64,000 nucleotides of DNA from Paragonimus westermani (Eukaryota; Platyhelminthes; Trematoda; Plagiorchiida; Troglotrematidae): assembly GCA_008508345.1 (NCBI GenBank), contig QNGE01003290.1:1-64000 (forward strand). Reading direction: 5' to 3'. The notes under the pieces were generated by a model. It was given only the letters and a program-made list of their open reading frames with translations. It made no database searches and was not told the DNA's origin. The number at the start of each line of letters is the position of its first letter. Position 1 is the first letter of the stretch. This document shows, in pieces, positions 39,501 to 50,437 of the stretch. A program made the position numbers and the translations under genes.

Positions 39501-41099
39501 TAAAATCTCTGCTGCCTTGTCTGCACGCACGAACTACAAGGTGAACGTGGATAAACCAAGACTTATTAATGGAACTATTTTTGGTGGTCTTTTTTTCACC
39601 GTGGTGAAAGCGTAACAATTAATGGATTGTGCTTTCGGTTAGGTCTATTATTCAAGGCAAGACTTGTGGAATTGTCAGTGGCAACATCGTACTTCTGGTC
39701 TAAGGATCTAGCCAGAGGTAATAATACAATATCTCTAAATCACCATTAGCCACACCACCATGGTGCCCCAAGAATGACATCACATCGTACGCTTCTTTGT
39801 AGCCAACTGAACCACCACATCACTGCAAGTAGGCACCACACTCAAAGTAGTTTAATCCTTGCTGTCAAGTTTCCATCACTAACCAATGGAAGGGCTCTTA
39901 CTAGAGAAGCATTAACACATTATTCCCAGTTATCAGCCCATTCATACTTTTTGAACCAGTGTGGTAAAAAATCGATTTTGTGATGAAAAACATTAGTCAA
40001 CCCCCAGTTGACCTATGCGTTTGAATGTAATAGTTCTGAGTAAAAAACTGTAGCTCAGTATCACTACTCAGCTTGTGGGGTACGACGGACGGATGGGCTG
40101 ATGTGGATGTAGCCCTTAATTTGTCACCCGCTTACGAATGTGAGAGTGTTGGAGTCGAAGGTCCTCACCGTAGGACTACTTCTTTTTGCTTGCATAGAGG
40201 CGTCAAGATAGAATGTGCTGTACAGCATGCTGTGCAGCAGTGAGTGGTAATTCCTGTGTGTAAGTCGCGTAGAGGTGTGAGAGTAGTTGTAACAGTTTTC
40301 GTAGTCAAGAGCTGCGATAAACATTGAAGTAGGTAATGTGGTGTTGGAACGGACACTAACGTTGGTGACAAATTTGCAACCGCTAATCCTATCGTGCCGT
40401 GTCAGGCAGTCCTTAGCTGGCTTTCTGCCCGGCATTGATCAAATAAACAACTGCTTTTATGGCTCACACTGACCTGTGAAATGTGGGTCGAATGGGTATC
40501 AATGTCTGGACACATTACATATTGGATAAGACATGTTGGAGTGCTTGCATCACAGGTTCAACAAAGTACTTAAAGGATGTGTATGAACGAACGCATTGGA
40601 GTCGTGACGATGAGTTTACTATGGTGTTACATCTGACCGGACAGCGACCTGTTAATTTTGGATGAAGTCATTCGAACCCCTACATTACATCCAACAATAG
40701 CCAATAGATGAGTTCACCCGTGGTAGTAAGAAGCGATCTGGTTTTGGTGATTATTTTATTGATACAACAGTTAAATCGTTAAGTCGTACTTTACGCAAGC
40801 TGGTGTGGTATGTAATGAAGTCTGTTAGACGAAGTTCGCTTAACTTTGGGCAACTAGCTGGATGAGGTCAAATTAAGACGGGTTCTTGCCTTGTATTTCA
40901 TGCTATGCATTTTTCAAGTAAACTGTTCGCACATAATACGTAACATCAACATCAACCTTCATAGAACCACAAAATGTGCACAACTCCTATATTCGAGTTA
41001 TATTAAGCAAGCTGCATGAAATTTCCATCTCAGTAGACCACTACAGTGCATTTTCCGCCAAATGCACAGGTGTATGCTGTTTACACAATGAACCCCGAC
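36584..41099. other. Mostly non-coding, with minus-strand exon-like segments
   Basis: On the minus strand 38291-38095 (after acceptor GTAATCAATTCAG) and 40311-40169 (after acceptor TGTTTATCGCAG, donor gtgagg) are open and Cys-rich (EACCNC; HCCTACC). They could be upstream exons of the MCMDC2-like gene covering its zinc region, but phases do not join cleanly. A CT-rich microsatellite lies at 38,497-38,518. Otherwise nothing is seen. Confidence 0.3.
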
Positions 41100-42776
41100 A
41101 ATGAAGACAAAGTGGTCACATTCGGGAGTGTTCTCCTCAACTCGCTGAATGGCTCCCCGGAATCAAAGATGAAGGGTTAGGTAAACAAGGTGAGCTGATA
41201 TCGGAATACACTAACTGCCGACAGCACAAGTTCTACGAATCGCTGAAGGCGGTTTTTTCGTCCATCCATCCAATCTACTAAAGCACTGATGGACGCGGAC
41301 TCTGATACTTCGTGCACGCAGCCAGAGAACATCATGAGAGTTTGGCACAATCACTACGGTAGCCTATTAATTCGTCTTGCTACCACTGATTGGGCGGCCG
41401 TTAATAGCCTGTCAAAACAAAACACTAAATCTTCACTTTCTCTTGGTTCCTATTAAGCAGCCGTAGAGACAGCTATTGTAGGGCCACGATACAGAAAAGC
41501 TGTAGGTGAAAATCGATTACCAGGTGAAATTTTGAAGAATGGCGAACTAGTCTTGGAACATGATTTACTACAGTTGTTTCACTTCAGTTTGGAGCAGGAT
41601 ACACTATTTCAACAGTTCAATGACGCCATGATCGTACCTTGTTTAAAAGTAACAGGAGTAGGTAAATCACAAATAGTTAGCGGAGCATGAGTCTGCTTAG
41701 ATGCGCTAGAGAGGTGCTAACCAGAATCCTGCTATACTGCACCAATGCGAAAATTTTGGAGGCCAGTGTTCCAAATCAACAGTGTGGATTCCACTCGAAT
41801 CGTTGTGCGATTGGCATAGAGTGCTCCGCTAGGCAAATCCAGAAGTGTCGTGACTGCAACTAGACGCTGTATACCCCCCTCTATGGATTACAAAAGGAGT
41901 TTAAGGCAGTGAGAAAGGTGCCTGATAATTCTGGCTTTCTAGTTAACTTGACCAAGTTTGTTAAAATTTGACATAAGGGTACAAAGGCGAAGGTGAAATC
42001 GTATTAGGATGATCAGGAGGTCCACGGTCCGGGCGGGCGGGCGCCTAAAGATTCATTGAGCAACAGCTTATTGGCCGTGAACTGAAGCGTGCGGTACGTA
42101 ACAGATCTACAGATTTGATAGGTCATGATGATGTCCGTTAATGCGCTGACCGTCTTGGACCATTAGGTCATGAAGGCATCCATATCACACCCGTCAACGA
42201 CGGAACGACAAGTACGTTAGGTTCAGGTAAAATGTGTCTGTCATTTATGTTTTTCCGTCCATCTCTATCAACTACCGCCATCGCTTGCCAGATCATCCAC
42301 TGTCCCTGTCAGAAAATTAGATTATAGTAACCTGCCTTTTCTCTTCTACAGTTCTGCTGGTGCGTTGTATGGTTGAAGTTTCGTTCGATCGTCAATCCAA
42401 ATCTCTTTTTTGTCCCTTTAGCATCATTCTGTCTCGAATACGAAATGTGCATTTTTATACCAAATTACCTCGGACCTTATATTTTTATACCTTTCTGTTC
42501 AGCTTAGATGGTGTCTCTCTAGTTTCGTTTCCGAGGGATGAAGGTTTCAATTTCCTACTGACCTACCATCTGATTAACAGGCAATGGCTGGGGCTGGATC
42601 ACAAAGTCCATCACACTTAGGCCTCCTCGTTTCATTCCTTTGGGTTTAGACCGGATACGTGTTGTATGAGTGGAACCACAAATGAGGCAGCACAAACTAG
42701 TTATAGTGAGTGTTATACATAGATATCCTATGCTTTCGGTCACTGTGACAAGCTAATTCAGAACCGAATGCCGCCA
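41100..42776 (+). mobile_element. Old LINE copy (RTE/CR1-like), first of a head-to-tail pair
   Basis: Decayed copy of the LINE that follows. Recognisable in changing frames: KFYESLKAVF (41,230-41,260), TQPENIMRVWHNHYGSLL, NRLPGEILKNGELVLEHDLL and DAMIVPCLK, then the segment equivalent to EQCGFWASRST (NQQCGFHSNR). Many stops and frameshifts. Its 3' tail (about 42,494-42,776) aligns with the tail of the second copy at 44,604-44,884, both ending in ATGCCGCCA. The 5' boundary is a guess. Confidence 0.7.
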
Positions 42777-42794
42777 ACAGCGTGTGTTTGTGTG

Positions 42795-43666
42795 TATGGG
42801 TGTCGCCAGTCTACTAAAGCACTGGTAAGCATGGACACCGGCTATTCTTGCACCCAGCAGGAGGACATCATAAAAATATGGCGCAAACACTTCGGCAGCC
42901 TGCTAAACCGCCCTACTACAATTGATTGTGCGACTGTGAACAACCTGCCGTAACAATACGTCGGACCTTCGCTTGTTCTCACCACAGATTTGCTGAAGTT
43001 GCAGAGGGCGATTGGTCAGCTGCGCAACGGGAAGGCTGCAGGCGAGGATGAGGTGCCAGTTGAGATCCTGAAGAATGGCAGACCGGCGTTGGAACGCGCG
43101 TTGCTCCAGCTGGTTCACTCCATCTGGGAGCACGACGCGATGCCGCAAGACTTTAAGGACGCCTTCATCGTACCCTCGTTCAAATGCAAGGGTAGCAAGC
43201 AGTGCGCCGAAAGCTACCGGGGTATCAGCCTTTTGAGCTGTGCAGGCAAGGTACTTGCCAGAATCCTCCTGAACCGTTTCGTTGCGAACGTTCTGGCGGT
43301 GAATGCTCCCGAGGAGCAGTGTGGATTCTGGGCGAGTCGGAGTACTATCGACCTGGTATTTGCTGCTCGACAGCTTCAGGAGAAGTGCCGGGAACGAAAC
43401 CAGCCTCTGTATGCCATGTTCGTGGACCTCACCAAGGCTTTCGACTCCGTAAGCCGCGAGGCGCTGTGGACAGCGCTTGGTAAGTTTGGATGTCCAGGTA
43501 AGTTCGTCAATATGGTTAGATTGTTGCATGCGGGCATGAAGGCGAAGGTGCAATCGTGTGGATCGACCTCTGATGATTTCGACATCGTCACTGGCGTGAA
43601 GCAGGGTTGTGTTCTAGCCCCAGCCCTATTTAGTTTATATTTGACTGCGATGGTAACAGTTGCTTT
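42795..43666 (+). pseudogene. LINE reverse transcriptase, 5' half (cut by gap)
   Basis: Reverse transcriptase of a non-LTR element. From the N side: QEDIIKIWRKHFGSLLNRP (pre-RT region), a TAA stop at 42,951-42,953, then an unbroken frame to the gap with the fingers (GKAAGEDEVPVEILKNG), DAFIVPSFKCKGSK, YRGISLLSCAGKVLARILLN, EEQCGFWASRSTIDLVF, motif A MFVDLTKAFDSV with its catalytic aspartate, and motif B GVKQGCVLAPALF. Motif C (YADD) would fall in the N run. With one nonsense codon and the 5' end missing it is a pseudogene, but the best-preserved retroelement frame here. Confidence 0.9.
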
Positions 43667-44603
43667 NNNNNNNNNNNNNNNNNNNNNNNNNNNNNNNNNN
43701 NNNNNNNNNNNNNNNNNNNNNNNNNNNNNNNNNNNNNNNNNNNNNNNNNNNNNNNNNNNNNNNNNNNNNNNNNNNNNNNNNNNNNNNNNNNNNNNNNNNN
43801 NNNNNNNNNNNNNNNNNNNNNNNNNNNNNNNNNNNNNNNNNNNNNNNNNNNNNNNNNNNNNNNNNNNNNNNNNNNNNNNNNNNNNNNNNNNNNNNNNNNN
43901 NNNNNNNNNNNNNNNNNNNNNNNNNNNNNNNNNNNNNNNNNNNNNNNNNNNNNNNNNNNNNNNNNNNNNNNNNNNNNNNNNNNNNNNNNNNNNNNNNNNN
44001 NNNNNNNNNNNNNNNNNNNNNNNNNNNNNNNNNNNNNNNNNNNNNNNNNNNNNNNNNNNNNNNNNNNNNNNNNNNNNNNNNNNNNNNNNNNNNNNNNNNN
44101 NNNNNNNNNNNNNNNNNNNNNNNNNNNNNNNNNNNNNNNNNNNNNNNNNNNNNNNNNNNNNNNNNNNNNNNNNNNNNNNNNNNNNNNNNNNNNNNNNNNN
44201 NNNNNNNNNNNNNNNNNNNNNNNNNNNNNNNNNNNNNNNNNNNNNNNNNNNNNNNNNNNNNNNNNNNNNNNNNNNNNNNNNNNNNNNNNNNNNNNNNNNN
44301 NNNNNNNNNNNNNNNNNNNNNNNNNNNNNNNNNNNNNNNNNNNNNNNNNNNNNNNNNNNNNNNNNNNNNNNNNNNNNNNNNNNNNNNNNNNNNNNNNNNN
44401 NNNNNNNNNNNNNNNNNNNNNNNNNNNNNNNNNNNNNNNNNNNNNNNNNNNNNNNNNNNNNNNNNNNNNNNNNNNNNNNNNNNNNNNNNNNNNNNNNNNN
44501 NNNNNNNNNNNNNNNNNNNNNNNNNNNNNNNNNNNNNNNNNNNNNNNNNNNNNNNNNNNNNNNNNNNNNNNNNNNNNNNNNNNNNNNNNNNNNNNNNNNN
44601 NNN
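43667..44603. other. Assembly gap (937 N)
   Basis: Run of N inside the younger LINE copy. The gap most likely hides motif C, the thumb and the end of the reverse transcriptase. Its length may be an estimate. Confidence 0.99.
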
Positions 44604-44884
44604 AGTGTAGATCTCGTCATTGCAGCCTCTCTCTGTTTAGTTTCCGAGAGATAAGAGTTTCCTTTCCTTATTAGCCAATCAAGTGGCTAACCAGCATTGG
44701 CCGGCTGGACAGAAAGGCCCCACTGGCACACCTCCCGGTCTTATTCCTTCGGGTTTACACTGGACATGTGGTGTGTGCGTGGAACCGCAAGTGCTGCGGC
44801 GCAAGCCAATTTCGGTGATTGTTAAGCGCAGGCGTCCTTTTGCTTCGGCCGCTGTGACAGACTAATCCGAATCGGATGCCGCCA

Positions 44885-46210
44885 TGTGTGTGTCGAGATC
44901 GACCGCCCGTGATTTGTGGGTTGCATCGTGTACAATGGTGAGTGCCATGTTAGGAGAACAGATACCACATAAATTCTTGATTTAGTTTTTCTCACTTTAC
45001 TCATTTGCATGACTGAATGCAAGCAAATGATCGACACTAAGTATGTGCAGCCTTCCAAAGTGTTGTACTCATCAAGAGTCACAGACTTTGGAATGTTCAC
45101 ACTGTTCACTTGCATCAATCCTATCGTATGTATCTGTCTGCATCTAGTAGGTTGAAAATTGGCACTCTGTACTGTATCCCCACTTTCCCTTTTGACACGT
45201 GTTCAGGGTCTTTGTGCCGCAAGCAGTACGGTAAGTGGCAGCTGGCTGCAGAGCGCGAGTAATCTACACTCGTTCAACCGAATGTTTTAACGGTGGTAAC
45301 GCCCAAGCCCACGACAATTGGTTGTTTCCTGAGTATAGTGTGCCTGTCCGTGTATGGGTTCACGTTGAGTGAACCAGTAATTTATGCTGTGTCGCGATGT
45401 GAACCAACATTCTGTAAACGTTGGAAACCGTTTATCAGTCGATGACATACCAAATATTTTTGAAATAATTACTGAGTTATGTGTTACACAGAATTTTGTG
45501 ACCAGATTGCTTTGGGTCCAGAAAGACAGTCTGAAACGTACGTACATATGAAGGATTGATTAAGGGGCAACCGGGTAAAAAGACGTCATCCAATGGACCC
45601 CATTACAAAGTGGACCAAATTTTGATGCCACCAACGATAATACGTCTCAACGGTTCGCATATATGAGCGTAAAAACATGCGAGACCCTATATACCACTAG
45701 GCAGTGTTTTACCGATGTGAAAGTTGAAAGGTTCACGGTGTCCAATGTTTGGCTACGACCAGTACGTTACTGTCCGATAAAGAAGACAGTGGATTTCGGT
45801 GGTAAATTCTTGCGTTGCGTCACTACAGAAGACCGACGCTTTCAAAAAGACGTAGACATGAGCATCGTTGGGTGAAATTGTAACGGCTCAGTGCCGTGCG
45901 CCGAACAGATAGCCCAACCCAAAGAATCTATTAACCCCGCGTTTGGTCAAAATGAACCGCACCTTAATGCCCTACACGTGCACCAACCCCTGCACACTCT
46001 CAAGGCCACAGACCCATATCACGCACTGCACAGGCTAGCACGTGATCCGACGGTTCCGGTCCAGTCTGCACACGCCCAGCTGAGTTTCCTACCGCCACTC
46101 GCCCGACGGACAGCCAGCCTTTCCCTCAACGATACGAGTACCAGCCGCACGCACACACACGCTTTTGGTTGTGTGTTAATCTGCACGCATGGTGCTCATA
46201 AGCGTAAACG
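44885..46210. other. Non-coding stretch
   Basis: No supported gene. AATTGTAACGGCTCAG at 45,877-45,892 has the look of an LTR start (TGTAACG). A 125-codon frame at 45,891-46,268 follows (His- and Pro-rich, no domain seen), so this could be the edge of an unrecognised element. Confidence 0.35.
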
Positions 46211-46806
46211 CAGGCTGGAACTGCCTGCAGTAGTGAGAATCAATGCACAAATTGGCCACAGACACTGACGCCATGGTGCGACAACCCTGCCCACTGTCAG
46301 GAGGTGATAACGCGGTCCAAGAGCAACTGGATTGGCCCCAAGAACGACGCTGCTGTTCACGTTGTGTCAATGCGGACAACGTTGGCAACAGGCCCGTCGA
46401 AGTTGGACAGTGGGTTAGAACGATGCATGCCGATTGATCAGTTCTGGAGGGAGTGCCAACGCCAGTCCGAGAGTAGCTCAAGGTTGTTCTCATCACACGT
46501 GCGCTGATACTGGAGGAGTTGGCAGATGCGGCTTGTCCCTTGGTGGCAAAAGACTACCTAGTGGTCATCGAGCTGAAAACAATAGAACCAGATAAATGCG
46601 TGATCTTCGAATCGCAACGTGAAAGCCCATTCAAGAAGTGACGGCTTTGAAAATGGGAAGAAGGAGAACATTTGAAGTAGCGTATGCCGCGGATGCGAGA
46701 GGATTGAACACCAACAGCGACTTCATCTACTGGGCTAGAGAAAGCGATACTTAAATAAACAGTACTTACATTCGGATAAGCATTAAGTTCGACCTACTTC
46801 GTAAGC
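46211..46806 (+). repeat. Direct repeat copy 1 (long form, with broken ORF)
   Basis: The ends match 47,367-47,610: 46,211-46,283 equals 47,367-47,439, and 46,638-46,806 equals 47,440-47,610. The 354 bases between (46,284-46,637) are absent from the other copy. A frame from 46,243 runs through this segment with two stops and contains LKVVLITRALILEELADAAC, PLVAKDYLVVIELKTIEPDK, which reads like protein but which I cannot assign. Confidence 0.75.
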
Positions 46807-47366
46807 TTCGGTTAGGTGCACTATTGTTCATCACTCATAAGCTATTCCGAAATGAATTATTTAAATGAATTAAAACTTGTTCCGTTAAATGTAATCGCAA
46901 ATCAATCATCTATGCAATGGGATGGAATCCAACACATATGGCTCACGTAAGCCAGATCTACTGAACGGCCCATTTAATACATCCACGCTGTCCCGAGTAC
47001 AAGCTTACCTCGGCGTTGTCATCATGCTGCAAACACACTGACGAAAGATGTACGCACATGTCCATGTGTCATCGTCTCACACTCAACCCAAAACCATCAC
47101 CTGACTCACCGGAATGAATTATTAGCAACAATGCTTGCTCAAATGTTTCCATGTCCACGGCGTGTGCTCTGTAAAGTGGTTGCTGTGTGAATAAACCAGT
47201 CAGTCGCCAAGTTCGAACAATTTGTGGAAAGTCGGTGATTTGCTCTAACGGTGACGATCCATTCCTGATAAGGAAACTTATTCAGACCTGGTCTGCAAAT
47301 CACTATACTCGTTTGTTGTGCAGAATGACAGAGCAGATGTTTGAAGGCGATAGCCGCATACAAGCG

Positions 47367-47610
47367 CAGCCTGAAACTGACTGCAATAGTGAGAATCAAG
47401 GCACAAATTGGCCACAGGCACTGACCTCATGGTGCGACAGTGGTGGCTTTGAAGATGAGGAGGAAGGAGGACATTTGAAGTCGTATGTGCCGCGGATGCG
47501 GGAGAATTGAACACCAACAACGATTTCATCCAGTGGGCAAGAGAACGCGGTATTTAACTAAACAGTCCGTACATTCGGATAAGCATTTCGTTCGGTCTAC
47601 TTCGTAAGCA
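47367..47610 (+). repeat. Direct repeat copy 2 (short form)
   Basis: Same as the preceding repeat without its 354-base core; about nine of ten bases agree by eye. Both copies end at a block (CATTCGGATAAGCAT through CTACTTCGTAAGC) that is itself the tail of a minus-strand SINE. Confidence 0.75.
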
Positions 47611-47690
47611 ACCACTAGACTCGAGTTTCGTGCTTATTAGAGCTCATCATCACTAGTGCATATTCTTGTTCGAACCAAAATTCGCACTCC
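47555..47690 (-). mobile_element. SINE, 3' portion
   Basis: Minus-strand tail: GAGCTCTAATAAGCACGAAA, then CTCGAGTCTAGTGGTTGCTT, continuing to ATCCGAATG. It overlaps the end of the short direct repeat. The B box region (GGTTCGAAC) is partly kept; the A box is gone. Confidence 0.55.
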
Positions 47691-47810
47691 GACCCATCAT
47701 CTAAATCCCACAATTCAATCCAAACTACATATGTTGCTCAGTTGGTTCAATGAAGTCCGTGACTTCAACATAACTGAGAATTTACTGATCTCAGAGTTGT
47801 CGATTGTAGG

Positions 47811-48110
47811 TAACAGGATAGACACTGTGTCTCCAATCGAGACGATCGGGCAATCTGAACACTACTCACACAAAGTTGCAGTTGGGCGTTTAGATGTGAG
47901 TGATCGGTCACGCCCAGTGTGAGGTTACTGGTGTTGTGGTTTACACTCTAGTCACAAAAACACGAGGGTCTGAGTTCAAGTACAGGTTCGGCCAAGGATA
48001 TACATTACTGTTGAGTTATAATAAGGGCAAAACTTGAGTCTAGTGCTTCCTTAAAAAGTGAGTCAACCGGAGAGCTTTTCTGAATGTAAGGGTTGTGATC
48101 GTATGCGGGT
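47811..48110 (+). mobile_element. tRNA-derived SINE, nearly full length
   Basis: Leader AACAGGATAGACACTGTGTC through GAGACGATCGGGCAATC matches the 19-kb copy. The tRNA-like head follows (A box around TTACTGGTGTTGTGG; B box TGAGTTCAAG at 47,971-47,980), then the body GAGTTATAATAAGGGCAAAA, CTTGAGTCTAGTGCTTCC. It is the most complete plus-strand copy. Confidence 0.65.
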
Positions 48111-50129
48111 TTTGTTCAATTTGAAATAACCTAACTGCCCGAAATACAATCTAAACGAAAGGACTAAGTTCACAGATGCGTGACGCAACTCAACTTCTAG
48201 CTCTGTCTCTTGGACGGTGAACGCTTCAATAAATTGTCAAGCCGAGGGACACGAGGACGTGAGCTACATCGAATCGTATTCACATGGTCCTGCTCTTTCA
48301 ACTTCATCGACACACTGTACACATGTGCATGTTGCTATCATTATTTACATGCAACCCGGACATTTTTATCATGTGTGAATGTCATGTTTTCTATTTCTAG
48401 TCACTCCCACGATTATTTCTATTCTTGTTACATACTTCAGTCCTTAACTGTGTATCCTTCTTTGGTTTTAAGCAGTTACTGTTAGGAAGTGATTATATAT
48501 ATATATGGCCCACACACCGCGCTACTTAACAAGTTCAAATGAGTAGGATTAATTAAAAAATTTTATAGTGCTAAGACCAGCCACAGTCAATTATATCAGG
48601 AACCGTGCAGTAACAGAAAGCGATTCACAATACGAAGATAAGGACCAAACGGTTCTACCGACGAGCATTCTTGAGGTTTCACTAAACGAATTAGAGCAAC
48701 TTACCAGCTCCACTTTGAAGCGAGCGGCTGCATGATAAAAGTCAGTTAAATGTGCCGATCGTCCCACGGATGTGGAACCGGTATACAAAATCCGGAGTAC
48801 AAACGAAGGGACTTATCCAAAAAACAGTTCTCTTAGCCGAGTCGGGTTAGCGAACGACCCCAGTGTACTGCTGTATCCAGAATCAGAGTAGCGGTACAGG
48901 TATTTCCAGTCAAATCGCTCGGCCCGATCGTCCCAGTGTTGCTAGTGTCACCACAGCCCACGATTGATAACGCCTGGCTGTTGACAACCCTCTGTAACCG
49001 TTTCAATTTTTGAAAAACAACGTTGTGCCTGATGCTACCGGTTACTGATGAATACAGGTAGACGAAGTAAGAGTAAGCTGTGTCATCACGGTAGTTTTTT
49101 CACCAAACACTTGATAGGAATAGATGAATTCATGTGCGAAACAAGTTAGTAAAAGATTGCCTGAAAACTAAAAATTTCCCACGTGAGACTGTGGCACATC
49201 ATGATGATTTTAGGTGTATCCAGGCCTTTCGCCAACCCGATTAGGTTAGGAAGCCTATTTTTCGGGAAATCCTTTGGTTTTGGACTCCAGATTTGGTATC
49301 TGGATGCACACTTGTTGAATGATCGGTGTTTTGGAACTTATTCTTAACAAACGTGTAGGAGTGACGGAAACGGTATGGAAAAGATGACACTTTTCCTGTG
49401 CTGTTCGTTTGTTTTTTGATGAGGAACACAGGATAGAATTGTTTGCCTCAGTTTTCGTCAAGAAGTGTACACCTGTGCGGTTGACCAGCTGCTGCATTAT
49501 GCTACCTGTGGACCAAACCAGGGTCGTTGTCGACAATCAATGTTGACCAAAATGGTAAGTGACCAAAATTCTCCTTTTTTGTCCTCAGGTTCTTTGAAAC
49601 ACCTTAGATGACTTGATGTTTATTGTCCGATCAGGGACATTTCATTCCGGTCAACTTTGTTATATTCGTTAGCGTCCAGAGTAGTGAGAATTCTTTTGTT
49701 CTTTCGGGTAACCAATTTTCGTAGAAAAGGATGTAGCAAGATGCCTGGCTCAATCATGAGGCCACAAACAGGAGAAACACCACATGCTACCTAGAATTTT
49801 TGCGATACAAATCTATCACACCATGACATACCTCGTAAACAGACAACACGTACGCTGATTGCAGAGGTGTTCAAGGCGTATCATGGTGAATAAAGACATA
49901 TGACCCCGCAGTAAGGTTAACGTGACTAGTTGTATTATATCGGGGTGATTGGTAATTCAGCAAATTGTCTGGAGTGGTTGGAAGCCGTACACGCAAACAT
50001 AAACAAGTATCGGTAGTGTGTTGTGATGGAGGACAGTGACTATCAGCACGAACGGAAGCTGAAAGGTACCATAGTCTGTGCAACGTCGATCCGGTGGCAG
50101 AGAAATTCAGCACCATCAAACCTACTTGT
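48111..50129. other. Non-coding stretch
   Basis: No supported gene. A short TA run lies at 48,493-48,506. On the minus strand a 23-base segment near 48,719-48,741 sits between a good acceptor and a GTAAGT donor, too short to judge. Confidence 0.4.
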
Positions 50130-50437
50130 TGTAGACGGTCGCACTACACTACTCACGCCACCATTATTCAGTAGAGAGGCGACAGCATCAATAGAAATGG
50201 CCGCGGGACAAATACGGGAGAAATACGGGAAGGATCATTGGAGGGCAGCATCACATGGAATGGCTTTTGTCACATGAGGGAACTGAGACTCGGTGACCAA
50301 AGCGACCGGAACATCCTCAGATCAGTGTGGTGTACAAGTGAGTGTTTTTGTTCGTAGTCTCGTTGAGACGCGTAATTCGTGTATTGGTTTCCCCAAACAA
50401 ATAACCTATGTGTCATCCGCCGCCTCGGTTCACAACA
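50130..50437 (+). repeat. Family A LTR (308 bp)
   Basis: From TGTAGACGGTCGCAC to TTCACAACA. It shares the central GGGAAGGATCATTGGAGGGCAGCATCACATGGAATGGCTTT with the other family A LTRs. The primer-binding site expected right after it is not conserved (CTGTGTGAGCATCC), so this is a decayed 5' LTR of the pol remnant that starts at 52.5 kb, or a separate solo LTR. Confidence 0.8.

Larger units (their letters stand above)
42777..44884 (+). mobile_element. Younger LINE copy (RTE/CR1-like), second of the pair, with gap
   Basis: It begins abruptly after the tail of copy 1, at the segment equal to copy 1 position ~41,270 (CTACTAAAGCACT), so it is 5' truncated, as usual for target-primed insertion. 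It runs through the reverse transcriptase, is interrupted by the N gap and ends with the 3' tail at 44,884. It is visibly more GC-rich than its surroundings and than copy 1. Confidence 0.8.

Noticed and set aside
42903..43553. 216-codon minus-strand frame opposite the LINE reverse transcriptase
   Set aside because: Shadow of the plus-strand RT, whose motifs are unmistakable.
43376..44654. Long open frames of 316-554 codons spanning the gap on both strands
   Set aside because: Their length comes from the N run being read as open; only the 42,990-43,666 plus-strand part is real.
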